From contig SVQJ01000131.1 of the NCBI GenBank assembly GCA_015065395.1, positions 1 to 5,148 on the forward strand: 5,148 nucleotides of DNA, read 5' to 3'. Below the pieces are notes generated by a model. It ran no database searches, was not told the DNA's origin, and was given only the letters and a program-made list of their open reading frames with translations. The position numbers and the translations under genes are program-made. Source of the DNA: Oscillospiraceae bacterium. Lineage in GTDB: Bacteria; Bacillota; Clostridia; Oscillospirales; CAG-272. Shown one piece after another: positions 1 through 5,148 of the stretch (its first letter is position 1; each line of letters begins with the position of its first letter).

Positions 1-753
1 CTCAAGAGCGGCCGCCATACCCATGATAGCGGGGAGGTTTTCCGTACCGGCTCTTTTTCCCTTTTCCTGTGCTCCGCCGTTTATAAGCGGCTTAAGCGTG
101 AGGCCGCGGCGGCAGTAAAGCAGACCGACGCCCTTGGGACCGTGGAATTTATGAGCGGCAACGCTCATCATATCGATATTCATGCTTTCAACGTCCACGG
201 GTATATGTCCTACAGCCTGCACAGCGTCCGTATGGAAAATTACCTTTTTCTCACGGCAGATCCGGCCGATTTCTGCTATGGGCTGGATGGTACCGATCTC
301 ATTATTTGCAAACATGATGGTAACAAGGGCGGTATCCTCGCGGAGGGCGTTTCTCACGCTCTCAACGCTGACAAGACCCTTTTCATCAACGGGGAGAAGG
401 GTGATTTCATAGCCATACTTTTTCAGTGCTTCAAGGGTATGAAGCACTGCGTGGTGCTCGATAGCTGAGGAGATGATGTGCTTTTTTCCCTTCCTTGCTC
501 CGATCGCTACGGCTGAAAGAATCGCCTGATTATCCGCCTCGCTTCCGCCGGAGGTGAAAACGATGCCTCTGGGATCGCAATTAAGACATTTTGCTATGCG
601 CTCTCTTGCATCAGCAAGGGCATCTGCTGCAGCCTGACCGTAGGTATGGAGGCTGGAGGGGTTCTGAAAGTCAGGGCTGTAATATTTTATCATTTCCGCT
701 AAAGCACGGTCAGATATCTGTGTTGTAGCGGCATTATCTGCGTAAACCTGCAT
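1..753 (-). CDS. nifS: Cysteine desulfurase, NifS/IscS-type class V aminotransferase (3' part missing)
   Basis: PLP-dependent enzyme that takes sulfur from L-cysteine, giving alanine and an enzyme persulfide for Fe-S clusters and other thio-cofactors; cytosolic. I translated the minus strand from the ATG at 753 down to base 1: 251 codons stay open and the gene runs off the window. Visible motifs: N-terminal YADNAATT (residues 4-11), TSGGSEADN (67-75), the cofactor-stacking His in IEHHAV (H100), FANNEIGT (148-155), HTDAVQA with the PLP-contacting Asp176 and Gln179, and AAHKFHGPKGVG, in which Lys202 is the Schiff-base lysine. RAGTEN (234-239) is more typical of the NifS branch than of E. coli IscS. 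The family is about 380-400 residues, so roughly a third is absent, including the loop with the catalytic cysteine. An AAAGGA ribosome site lies 7 bases before the start. No IscR-like regulator lies upstream. The family is certain; the physiological role (ISC, NIF or tRNA thiolation) is not. Confidence 0.97.
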   Translation of the reverse strand, partial: MQVYADNAATTQISDRALAEMIKYYSPDFQNPSSLHTYGQAAADALADARERIAKCLNCDPRGIVFTSGGSEADNQAILSAVAIGARKGKKHIISSAIEHHAVLHTLEALKKYGYEITLLPVDEKGLVSVESVRNALREDTALVTIMFANNEIGTIQPIAEIGRICREKKVIFHTDAVQAVGHIPVDVESMNIDMMSVAAHKFHGPKGVGLLYCRRGLTLKPLINGGAQEKGKRAGTENLPAIMGMAAALE

Positions 754-795
754 TTTGCTGTCCTTTCCTTTGTTGGAGACCTATTTTAACAATTA

Positions 796-824
796 AGTAT
801 ATCATTTCTGAAAAAATGTGTCAA
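796..824 (-). promoter_or_regulatory. Sigma-A promoter of the cysteine desulfurase gene
   Basis: On the minus strand, TTGACA (819-824) is followed by a 17-base spacer and TATACT (796-801). The -35 box is a full consensus match and the -10 box matches five of six. Transcription would start near 789, leaving a leader of about 35 bases with the AAAGGA site just before the ATG at 753. No clear operator palindrome or riboswitch fold is visible in this leader. Confidence 0.85.
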
Positions 825-934
825 TGAGTAAAATGATTTTTTCACCCTTTAATCAATATTTTTTAACAGTCGCGGTAATTTAATACTTGATTGGGAACAA
901 AATGTGAATTTTCTTTATATATATCTGCGGAGCG

Positions 935-963
935 TGGATTTTTTCATAAAAGTGTGATATAAT
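935..963 (+). promoter_or_regulatory. Promoter of the SPFH-family gene
   Basis: A perfect TATAAT -10 box (958-963) is preceded by TGA, giving an extended -10 (TGnTATAAT). Seventeen bases upstream is only a weak -35 match, TGGATT (935-940). The predicted start is near 970, about 26 bases before the ATG at 996. The extended -10 can make up for a poor -35 in Firmicutes. Confidence 0.7.
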
Positions 964-995
964 CAGCGTAACTTCTAAGAAAGCAGGTTAATAAA

Positions 996-1829
996 ATGAG
1001 AGTTAAAGTAGCTAAAAGCGCAAATGATTTTAAGATTAGTCCCAAATTTATAATTATTGGTATCGTTGCATTATTTGCGATAATTGTTATCGCAAACTGC
1101 TTCAGTATAGTCCAGGCCGGTCACACCGGCGTTGTTCTTACTTTGGGTAAGGTGGAAAAAACGGTGCTCCAGGAGGGCATCCATTTCAAGTTGCCCTTTG
1201 TTCAGCAGGTCGTCCAGATAGATAACCGTATCGCAAAGCTTGAGGTGAACACAGAGGCCTTTTCCAAGGACCTTCAGACCGTTACCACAACTCTTGCCAT
1301 TAACTATCGTGTTGATGCAAAGAAGTCCCAGAGCATTTATAAAAATATCGGTGAGGGATACGAGACTGTTCTTGTGGTGCCCGCAGTTAACGAGGTCTTA
1401 AAGGCCACCACAGCGCTTTATACTGCGGAGGAGAGCGTAACAAACCGAACCCTTATTTCTGACGGTCTTGTTAACGGCCTTAACGAAAAGCTGAACGATA
1501 TAGGCCTATACGTTACCGATGTGAATATCGTAAATTACGATTTCTCCGAGGCATACATAAACGCTATTGAGGAAAAGCAGGTCGCTCAGCAGAAGCTCCT
1601 TAAGGCGGAGACCGAAAAGCAGACCATTATCACAAATGCTCAGGCAGAGGCAGAGGCGATCAAGATAAAGGCAGAGGCGGAGGCTGCAGCAAATGCAACC
1701 CTTTCTGCGTCTATCACCAAAGAGCTTATTGAGTATAACGAGATCGAAAAGTGGGACGGAGCTCTTCCTCAGGTCATGGGTGAATCAAGCCCCATTATTG
1801 ATCTTACGGACGATAAAACGGAAGGATAA
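996..1829 (+). CDS. SPFH/Band 7 (prohibitin-family) membrane protein
   Basis: A 277-residue protein of the SPFH (stomatin/prohibitin/flotillin/HflK) superfamily, whose members form large oligomers at the membrane and organise or protect membrane proteins and proteases. Order of parts: a short basic N-terminus (1-17), one hydrophobic membrane segment (about 18-37), the Band 7 domain starting with VQAGHTGVVLTLGKV (39-53) and GIHFKLPFVQQV (61-72), then a long charged, Ala/Glu/Lys-rich coiled-coil helix (about 184-235), and the prohibitin-like WDGALPQV (253-260) near the C-terminus. That last motif points to the prohibitin rather than the flotillin branch. Length is normal for bacterial prohibitins, so it looks intact. 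The start at 996 has a modest AGGT ribosome site 7 bases upstream and places the membrane segment correctly. No NfeD-type partner gene is adjacent; the gene appears to be transcribed alone. Family confident, cellular role unknown. Confidence 0.93.
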   Translation: MRVKVAKSANDFKISPKFIIIGIVALFAIIVIANCFSIVQAGHTGVVLTLGKVEKTVLQEGIHFKLPFVQQVVQIDNRIAKLEVNTEAFSKDLQTVTTTLAINYRVDAKKSQSIYKNIGEGYETVLVVPAVNEVLKATTALYTAEESVTNRTLISDGLVNGLNEKLNDIGLYVTDVNIVNYDFSEAYINAIEEKQVAQQKLLKAETEKQTIITNAQAEAEAIKIKAEAEAAANATLSASITKELIEYNEIEKWDGALPQVMGESSPIIDLTDDKTEG

Positions 1830-1900
1830 AACGAATTTTGTTTTTTCGGTTATCTCCTTGAAAGCAAATAACCAAAGGTACTTCAAAAAATAAAAAGAAG

Positions 1901-1940
1901 AAGGCGCACAAAAATGAACGAAATCATTTTTGTGCGCCTT
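1901..1940. terminator. Bidirectional intrinsic terminator between convergent genes
   Basis: A perfect 17-bp inverted repeat (1901-1917 pairing with 1924-1940) encloses a 6-base loop, ACGAAA. A short T run (1939-1942) follows on the plus strand, and the minus strand reads a T-rich stretch from the A-rich 1886-1898. It lies 71 bases after the stop of the SPFH gene and 85 bases beyond the stop of the LivK-like gene, so it can end both transcripts. Confidence 0.9.
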
Positions 1941-2025
1941 TTGCCTTGTAGATTCAGCCGAAATTATTATTAAAGCTTTTGGTACTGCTTTTTCAAAAAA
2001 GCGACCGTTTCTCCTCGTTTTACAT

Positions 2026-3318
2026 TCAATCCTCGGAGTTCTCGGAATCGGTTACGAGAGAGAGGGCAAAATCTGCCATAACCTCGCCCTGGAAAGGGTC
2101 AAGGAAGCATGTGCGGAAATAGAAGTCGTTATCCTCGGTAACGGCAGGGTTTGTACATGAGGGGCCGATAACGGGCATCAATGCTTCATCGAAAACGGGA
2201 GCCGCCGCTATTGCTATATCGCTTCCGTATGTTCCCAGTGTTATAACGGCACCGCCCTCAATGATCTTTGTTGCGATGGCAACTGCGTTTTCGGGAAGCG
2301 AGCCGTTATCCATAACGTACAGCTCCACGGAATACTCTTCACCGTCGATGATAACGGTATTATCAAGGGAGTTTGCATATCTGATTCCCACGATCTCCTG
2401 CTTTCCTCCGATGGAAAAATCGCCGGTTATGGGCTCAAAAACACCGATAATGATTTTTTTGTTTTCGGTATCAATGGTGATTCCTTCTCCCTCATATTCG
2501 GGTGCCGTTCCCATTTTGCTCTTTTGGGAAACTGACTGAACCTTCACGAAATCGAAAGCACTGCCGTCATTCAGGGCCTTGATTATGTATGCGCTGTTTT
2601 TGATGGCATCTCCGTTTTCATCAAAGGATATCTTACCTGTAACTCCGTTGTGCTCAGTTTTCCAGAGCGCGTTAGCAATATCTATGGATGTCAGTTTTGC
2701 ACCCTTTTCTTCAGCGGCGCTGCGAATGGCACTCAGAGCGATATTATATGCATCGTAGCCCAGTGCCGCGACGGCGGTGACGATATCGCTTTGGCCATTC
2801 ATTTCATAATACTCGCTGTTGTAATTCACAAACTGCTTGAAGCCTTCTGTAAACTGCTTTGCAATATCGGAGCTTTCCGTCTCGTTGAAAAAGGTTGAGC
2901 AGTAAACATTGAGCTGTGTGTCCTTGACGGCTTCGAGAACATTGGGGGATTCCCAAGTATCGCCGGCGAGGATCGGCACATTGATCTCAAGATCAACAGC
3001 GTTTTTCAAAAAATCGTCAGCCATAATGGCAGAGTTAGGAGTGAAAATAACGTCGGCACCAACTTCCTTTGCCTTTTTCAGATAGTCTGAAAAGCCGGTG
3101 GTGCCTGTAGGATATGTTTCCATAACTACCTTACCGCCCTTGTCTTCAAAGGCGATCTTGAAGCTGTTTGCAAGTCCGATGGAATATGTATTTCCTTTTT
3201 CTGCGAGAACATAGGCTGTAGCTATAGCCTTCTTGTCCTTTTCCTTACAGGAGGTTGCAAGTACAGCGCAGGATAGGACCAGCGATAAGATCACAACCAA
3301 AGATAATATTCGTTTCAT
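2026..3318 (-). CDS. LivK-like amino-acid-binding lipoprotein with circularly permuted domain order
   Basis: A 430-residue extracellular solute-binding lipoprotein of the type I periplasmic-binding fold (branched-chain amino acid ABC transporter family). MKR plus a hydrophobic stretch (4-22) and ATSC with Cys24 form a lipoprotein signal. Residues about 30-262 match the part that is normally C-terminal: NTYSIGLANSFKIAFEDKGG (43-62), ADVIFTP, PILAGDTWESP (115-125), ALGYDAY, GVTGKISFDENGD (225-237). Residues about 263-287 are a linker. Residues 288-420 match the part that is normally N-terminal: KKIIIGVFEPITGDFSIGGK (287-306), LGTYGSDIAIAAAP (361-374), IGPSCTNPAVT (384-394), FYFRTCFLDPFQGEVMADFA (399-418). 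Each block occurs once, uninterrupted. The ligand is probably a branched-chain or related amino acid but cannot be read from sequence. The AAGGA site lies 12 bases before the ATG, rather far, but this start is the one that gives the signal peptide. No permease or ATPase gene is adjacent. Family confident; permutation well supported by motif order; activity unknown. Confidence 0.88.
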   Translation of the reverse strand: MKRILSLVVILSLVLSCAVLATSCKEKDKKAIATAYVLAEKGNTYSIGLANSFKIAFEDKGGKVVMETYPTGTTGFSDYLKKAKEVGADVIFTPNSAIMADDFLKNAVDLEINVPILAGDTWESPNVLEAVKDTQLNVYCSTFFNETESSDIAKQFTEGFKQFVNYNSEYYEMNGQSDIVTAVAALGYDAYNIALSAIRSAAEEKGAKLTSIDIANALWKTEHNGVTGKISFDENGDAIKNSAYIIKALNDGSAFDFVKVQSVSQKSKMGTAPEYEGEGITIDTENKKIIIGVFEPITGDFSIGGKQEIVGIRYANSLDNTVIIDGEEYSVELYVMDNGSLPENAVAIATKIIEGGAVITLGTYGSDIAIAAAPVFDEALMPVIGPSCTNPAVTEDNDFYFRTCFLDPFQGEVMADFALSLVTDSENSED

Positions 3319-3366
3319 GATTAAAACCGTTCCTTATTAGATATTCTTCATTACTAATATACAAAG

Positions 3367-3395
3367 ATTATATCACATTCATGTCAAAAGGTAAA
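3367..3395 (-). promoter_or_regulatory. Promoter of the LivK-like gene
   Basis: On the minus strand a perfect TATAAT (3367-3372) is preceded by TGA, forming an extended -10. A TTTACC -35-like box (3390-3395) lies 17 bases upstream. A full TTGACA also occurs at 3382-3387, but only 9 bases from this -10, too close to pair with it. The predicted start near 3360 leaves a leader of about 40 bases. Confidence 0.75.
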
Positions 3396-3411
3396 GGGCA
3401 TGTATGCAATA

Positions 3412-3440
3412 TTAACAAACAAAGATGATTTTTGTATAAT
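3412..3440 (+). promoter_or_regulatory. Possible upstream promoter of the Rossmann-fold gene
   Basis: TTAACA (3412-3417), a 17-base spacer and TATAAT (3435-3440) form a near-consensus promoter about 55 bases upstream of a second, perfect one. It would give a longer leader of roughly 80 bases. The region is AT-rich, so a chance match is possible. Confidence 0.45.
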
Positions 3441-3466
3441 ATTACCATATAATAAGCTGTGGTTTA

Positions 3467-3495
3467 TTGACAGGAAATTGCTTCGGGTTTATAAT
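3467..3495 (+). promoter_or_regulatory. Perfect-consensus sigma-A promoter of the Rossmann-fold gene
   Basis: TTGACA (3467-3472), exactly 17 bases, then TATAAT (3490-3495): both hexamers match consensus completely. The predicted start is near 3502, about 27 bases before the ATG at 3529, with a GAGGA ribosome site (3517-3521) 7 bases before it. This suggests strong basal transcription unless a repressor acts here; no obvious operator palindrome overlaps the boxes. Confidence 0.9.
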
Positions 3496-3528
3496 AATTG
3501 AAAGCATGAGAAGAGCGAGGACGGTAAA

Positions 3529-4371
3529 ATGAGTGAAAATATCATTGAAAAAAACAAAAAAATTTTTTCTCTGCTCAGCGATTATATAAACTTCACTCCG
3601 GATGCTATCTGTCGTGAAATGGTCGAGGATACGGCGGAGTACTGTCACGTCAGCCGAGAGGAGGCCTTCAGGATCCTCATTTCGGGGATTTTAGATGTTT
3701 ACTCCGATAAGGTGCTTATGAACGGATGGATAAGAAAGATGTTTCGCCTCCTTTTAGCTGAGAATTATGAGCAGGACCCCTATTTGCAGACAGTCAGTCT
3801 TTCCCATATAAGCAGTGGCCGATGGGAGCTTACAAATGAAAGCTACAAGCCGTACGAGCTATTTGTCTTTAATGATCCGGTACGTGAGTTTGATGGGAAG
3901 CTTATCCCTATGGTTGGATATTTTCAAAGAGAGTACAGCTTTCCCTGCGTGAAGCAGGGAGGAAGAGAGTGGATGCTGATAACTCCCAATGAGATAGAGA
4001 CTATGAAAAGACCTATTGCCAAGGCATTCGGGGATGTGGTCACATACGGTTTGGGGCTGGGCTATTTTCCCTTTATGGTATCTGCTAAGGAGAGTGTGGA
4101 AAGTGTTACGGTGATAGAAAAGGATGAAAGCATCATCCGTCTTTTTGAAAAGCACCTGCTTTGGCAGTTTCCGTTTAAGGAAAAGATAAGAATCATTTGC
4201 GCGGATGCCTTTGAATATGCTGCAAGGGATTACTCCCACGATTTTGTTTTTGCAGATATATGGCATGACCCTTCAGACGGAGTTGTAGCGTATAAGAGGC
4301 TGAAGGCGTTGGAGAAAGAGGGAGTTGAATACGCGTATTGGATAGAGGACACACTTAAGCTTTATATGTGA
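3529..4371 (+). CDS. Rossmann-fold SAM-dependent methyltransferase / spermidine-synthase-like protein
   Basis: A 280-residue soluble protein with no signal peptide or membrane segment. The C-terminal half reads as a class I SAM-binding Rossmann fold: VVTYGLGLGYFPFMVS (170-185) is a glycine-rich motif I, VTVIEKDES (193-201) gives the acidic residue at the end of strand 2 (E197), IICADAFEY (222-230) is the usual D-A/F motif, and DFVFADIWHDPSDG (238-251) resembles the strand-4 motif of methyltransferases and polyamine aminopropyltransferases. The first 110 or so residues look helical and match no family I recognise; 110-165 is mixed. The substrate is unknown. No polyamine genes lie nearby, so spermidine synthase is not supported by context, and a methyltransferase or a catalytically inactive relative remains possible. 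The gene stands alone: its own promoters upstream, a terminator 31 bases after the stop. The start is supported by GAGGA at 7 bases. Fold fairly confident; function weak. Confidence 0.6.
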   Translation: MSENIIEKNKKIFSLLSDYINFTPDAICREMVEDTAEYCHVSREEAFRILISGILDVYSDKVLMNGWIRKMFRLLLAENYEQDPYLQTVSLSHISSGRWELTNESYKPYELFVFNDPVREFDGKLIPMVGYFQREYSFPCVKQGGREWMLITPNEIETMKRPIAKAFGDVVTYGLGLGYFPFMVSAKESVESVTVIEKDESIIRLFEKHLLWQFPFKEKIRIICADAFEYAARDYSHDFVFADIWHDPSDGVVAYKRLKALEKEGVEYAYWIEDTLKLYM

Positions 4372-4401
4372 ATAAGCAGAGCTTTTAATTGCAAAAAAAT
4401 A

Positions 4402-4439
4402 CCACCCGAAAAAGGATCTCCTTTTTCGGGTGGATTTTT
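4402..4439. terminator. Bidirectional intrinsic terminator between convergent genes
   Basis: A perfect 14-bp stem (4402-4415 with 4420-4433) closes a 4-base loop, ATCT. A T run (4435-4439) follows on the plus strand and seven A's (4393-4399) precede it, giving a T run for the minus strand. It can end both the Rossmann-fold gene and the dockerin gene. Confidence 0.9.
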
Positions 4440-4455
4440 ATGCCGTTAGTTTAGT

Positions 4456-4511
4456 GAATCATTTTGATTCTCAGTTCAGCACAGTAATTCACTGTAATTG
4501 AGCGAATGCTC
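4456..4511. repeat. Cluster of three small hairpins in the dockerin gene 3' region
   Basis: Three short perfect inverted repeats sit in a row: GAATCA-TTT-TGATTC (4456-4470), ACAGT-AATTC-ACTGT (4481-4495) and GAGC-GAAT-GCTC (4500-4511), the last followed by six T's on the plus strand. All lie between the dockerin stop codon and the strong terminator, so in its mRNA they would be 3' untranslated stem-loops. They are short enough that chance is not excluded. Confidence 0.4.
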
Positions 4512-4521
4512 GTTTTTTGAA

Positions 4522-5148
4522 TTACTTGTTGGGGGTCCAGGTTCCGAGAGAATATCTGATGATAAGGTTAACGTCACCTGCAGATACCAAACCGTCGTTG
4601 TTGATATCAGCAATGGAATCATAGTCTGCACCGACTACTACCATTCTCTTAAGAACGTTAAGGTCCTTAGCTGTAACCATTCCGTCATTGTTGAGGTCGC
4701 CGACAGCAATATACTCAGCTTCGAGAGAAATGCTCTCGCCGGGCATTGCAAAGGTCTGATTTGCAACTGCAGCGTCGATACCGGCAGTCTCAACATCGCC
4801 GATCCACTTGTTGAATCTGTAAGCTACGCCGCCCTGAACATAGAACTCAGCGTTGAGGGTGATCTCTTCGCCTACGTTGTACTCAACAGCCTCACCGTTG
4901 AGAGTGAGAATTGCGCTTTCAGCAGGCTTAACATACTCAGCCGCGTAAGAAGTGGATCCGTAGTGGATGTCCTTCATGTAGTAAGCGATGTTCATAGAAC
5001 GGAAGATGGGCTGTAAGGTGCTGCGTCCGGGAGTGTCGAAGTGATAGTCGCTTGCTGCTGCAACGAGCTGGTCATCCCAGAAGAGCATTGCAGTTTCTGC
5101 CTCGTTATCAAACATGAATGCGTACTCGTGCCATGTGTTGAGAGTGAG
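4522..5148 (-). CDS. Secreted dockerin-bearing protein with LamG-like and InlB-type repeat segments (5' part missing)
   Basis: C-terminal 208 residues of a larger protein; the frame is open to the right edge, eleven codons beyond an internal Met (5113-5115), so the true start is outside. Numbering from the first visible residue: about 1-70 (NTWHEYAFMFD, then AMLFWDDQLVAAA) resembles the end of a concanavalin-A-like/LamG lectin domain. About 85-146, with VGEEITLNAE, YRFNKWIGD and FAMPGESISLEAEY, matches the divergent InlB B-repeat type often found in secreted Firmicutes proteins. 148-204 is a type I dockerin with two EF-hand-like calcium loops, DLNNDGMVTAKD (151-162) and DINNDGLVSAGD (181-192), each keeping ligands at loop positions 1, 3, 5 and 12, followed by the expected helices. 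Dockerins bind cohesins on scaffoldins, so this protein is probably exported and fixed to a cellulosome-like complex. Catalytic identity, if any, is in the missing part. Dockerin very confident; LamG-like segment moderate. Confidence 0.9.
   Translation of the reverse strand, partial: LTLNTWHEYAFMFDNEAETAMLFWDDQLVAAASDYHFDTPGRSTLQPIFRSMNIAYYMKDIHYGSTSYAAEYVKPAESAILTLNGEAVEYNVGEEITLNAEFYVQGGVAYRFNKWIGDVETAGIDAAVANQTFAMPGESISLEAEYIAVGDLNNDGMVTAKDLNVLKRMVVVGADYDSIADINNDGLVSAGDVNLIIRYSLGTWTPNK

Noticed and set aside
142..468. Plus-strand open frames inside 1-753 (142-468 and 182-412)
   Set aside because: They lie antisense to the cysteine desulfurase, whose minus-strand translation carries all expected motifs; the plus-strand products show no family features.
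891..919. Possible second promoter for the SPFH gene (TTGGGA, 17 bases, TTTATA)
   Set aside because: Both boxes are mediocre in a very AT-rich stretch, and a better extended -10 lies closer to the start codon.
1848..1873. GGTTAT...ATAACC inverted repeat after the SPFH gene as a separate terminator
   Set aside because: Only 6 bp with a 14-base loop and no following T run; the strong hairpin at 1901-1940 explains termination.
1693..1893. Plus-strand open frame overlapping the end of the SPFH gene
   Set aside because: It is in another frame of a clearly real gene and has no supporting motif.
1930..2898. Plus-strand open frames at 1930-2160, 2261-2539 and 2650-2898
   Set aside because: Antisense shadows of the LivK-like gene without ribosome sites or recognisable domains.
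2026..3318. Reading the LivK-like gene as two truncated or frameshifted pseudogene halves
   Set aside because: There is one continuous 430-codon frame with a lipoprotein signal and no stop or frameshift; a simple collapse of tandem copies would keep the normal domain order.
3442..4266. Minus-strand open frames at 3442-3648 and 3859-4266
   Set aside because: They oppose the Rossmann-fold gene, which has a perfect promoter, a good ribosome site and SAM-fold motifs.
4498..5016. Plus-strand 172-residue open frame opposite the dockerin gene
   Set aside because: The minus strand encodes an unmistakable dockerin with two calcium loops; the plus frame is a shadow.

Overview
The window looks like a chromosomal segment from an anaerobic, probably gut or fibre-degrading, low-to-mid GC Firmicute of the Ruminococcus/Oscillospiraceae type. 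This is inferred from a type I dockerin protein (cellulosome-type assembly), a clostridial-style amino-acid-binding lipoprotein, Firmicutes-like Shine-Dalgarno sites and near-consensus sigma-A promoters. No rRNA or other taxonomic marker is present, so the placement is tentative.

Layout, left to right, with strictly alternating strands. (1) 1-753, minus: the N-terminal two thirds of a NifS/IscS-type cysteine desulfurase, cut by the left edge. (2) 754-995: a divergent intergenic region with a good promoter for each flanking gene. (3) 996-1829, plus: a complete membrane-anchored SPFH/prohibitin-family protein. (4) 1901-1940: a perfect 17-bp bidirectional terminator between convergent genes. (5) 2026-3318, minus: a complete branched-chain-amino-acid-type (LivK-like) binding lipoprotein. 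(6) 3319-3528: a second divergent promoter region. (7) 3529-4371, plus: a Rossmann-fold, SAM-methyltransferase/spermidine-synthase-like protein of uncertain function. (8) 4402-4439: another bidirectional terminator, followed by a run of small hairpins. (9) 4522-5148, minus: the C-terminal part of a secreted protein with a lectin/LamG-like segment, a divergent InlB-type repeat and a C-terminal type I dockerin, cut by the right edge.

The most unusual item is the LivK-like protein. Its two sequence blocks are in swapped order: directly after the signal peptide comes the block that is normally C-terminal, then a linker resembling the old mature N-terminus, then the block that is normally N-terminal. 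Each block occurs once, so this reads as a natural circular permutation of a type I periplasmic-binding fold, broken at the hinge between the lobes. No Liv permease or ATPase gene lies beside it.

The genes do not form an operon. Each appears to be transcribed on its own, and no shared pathway is evident.
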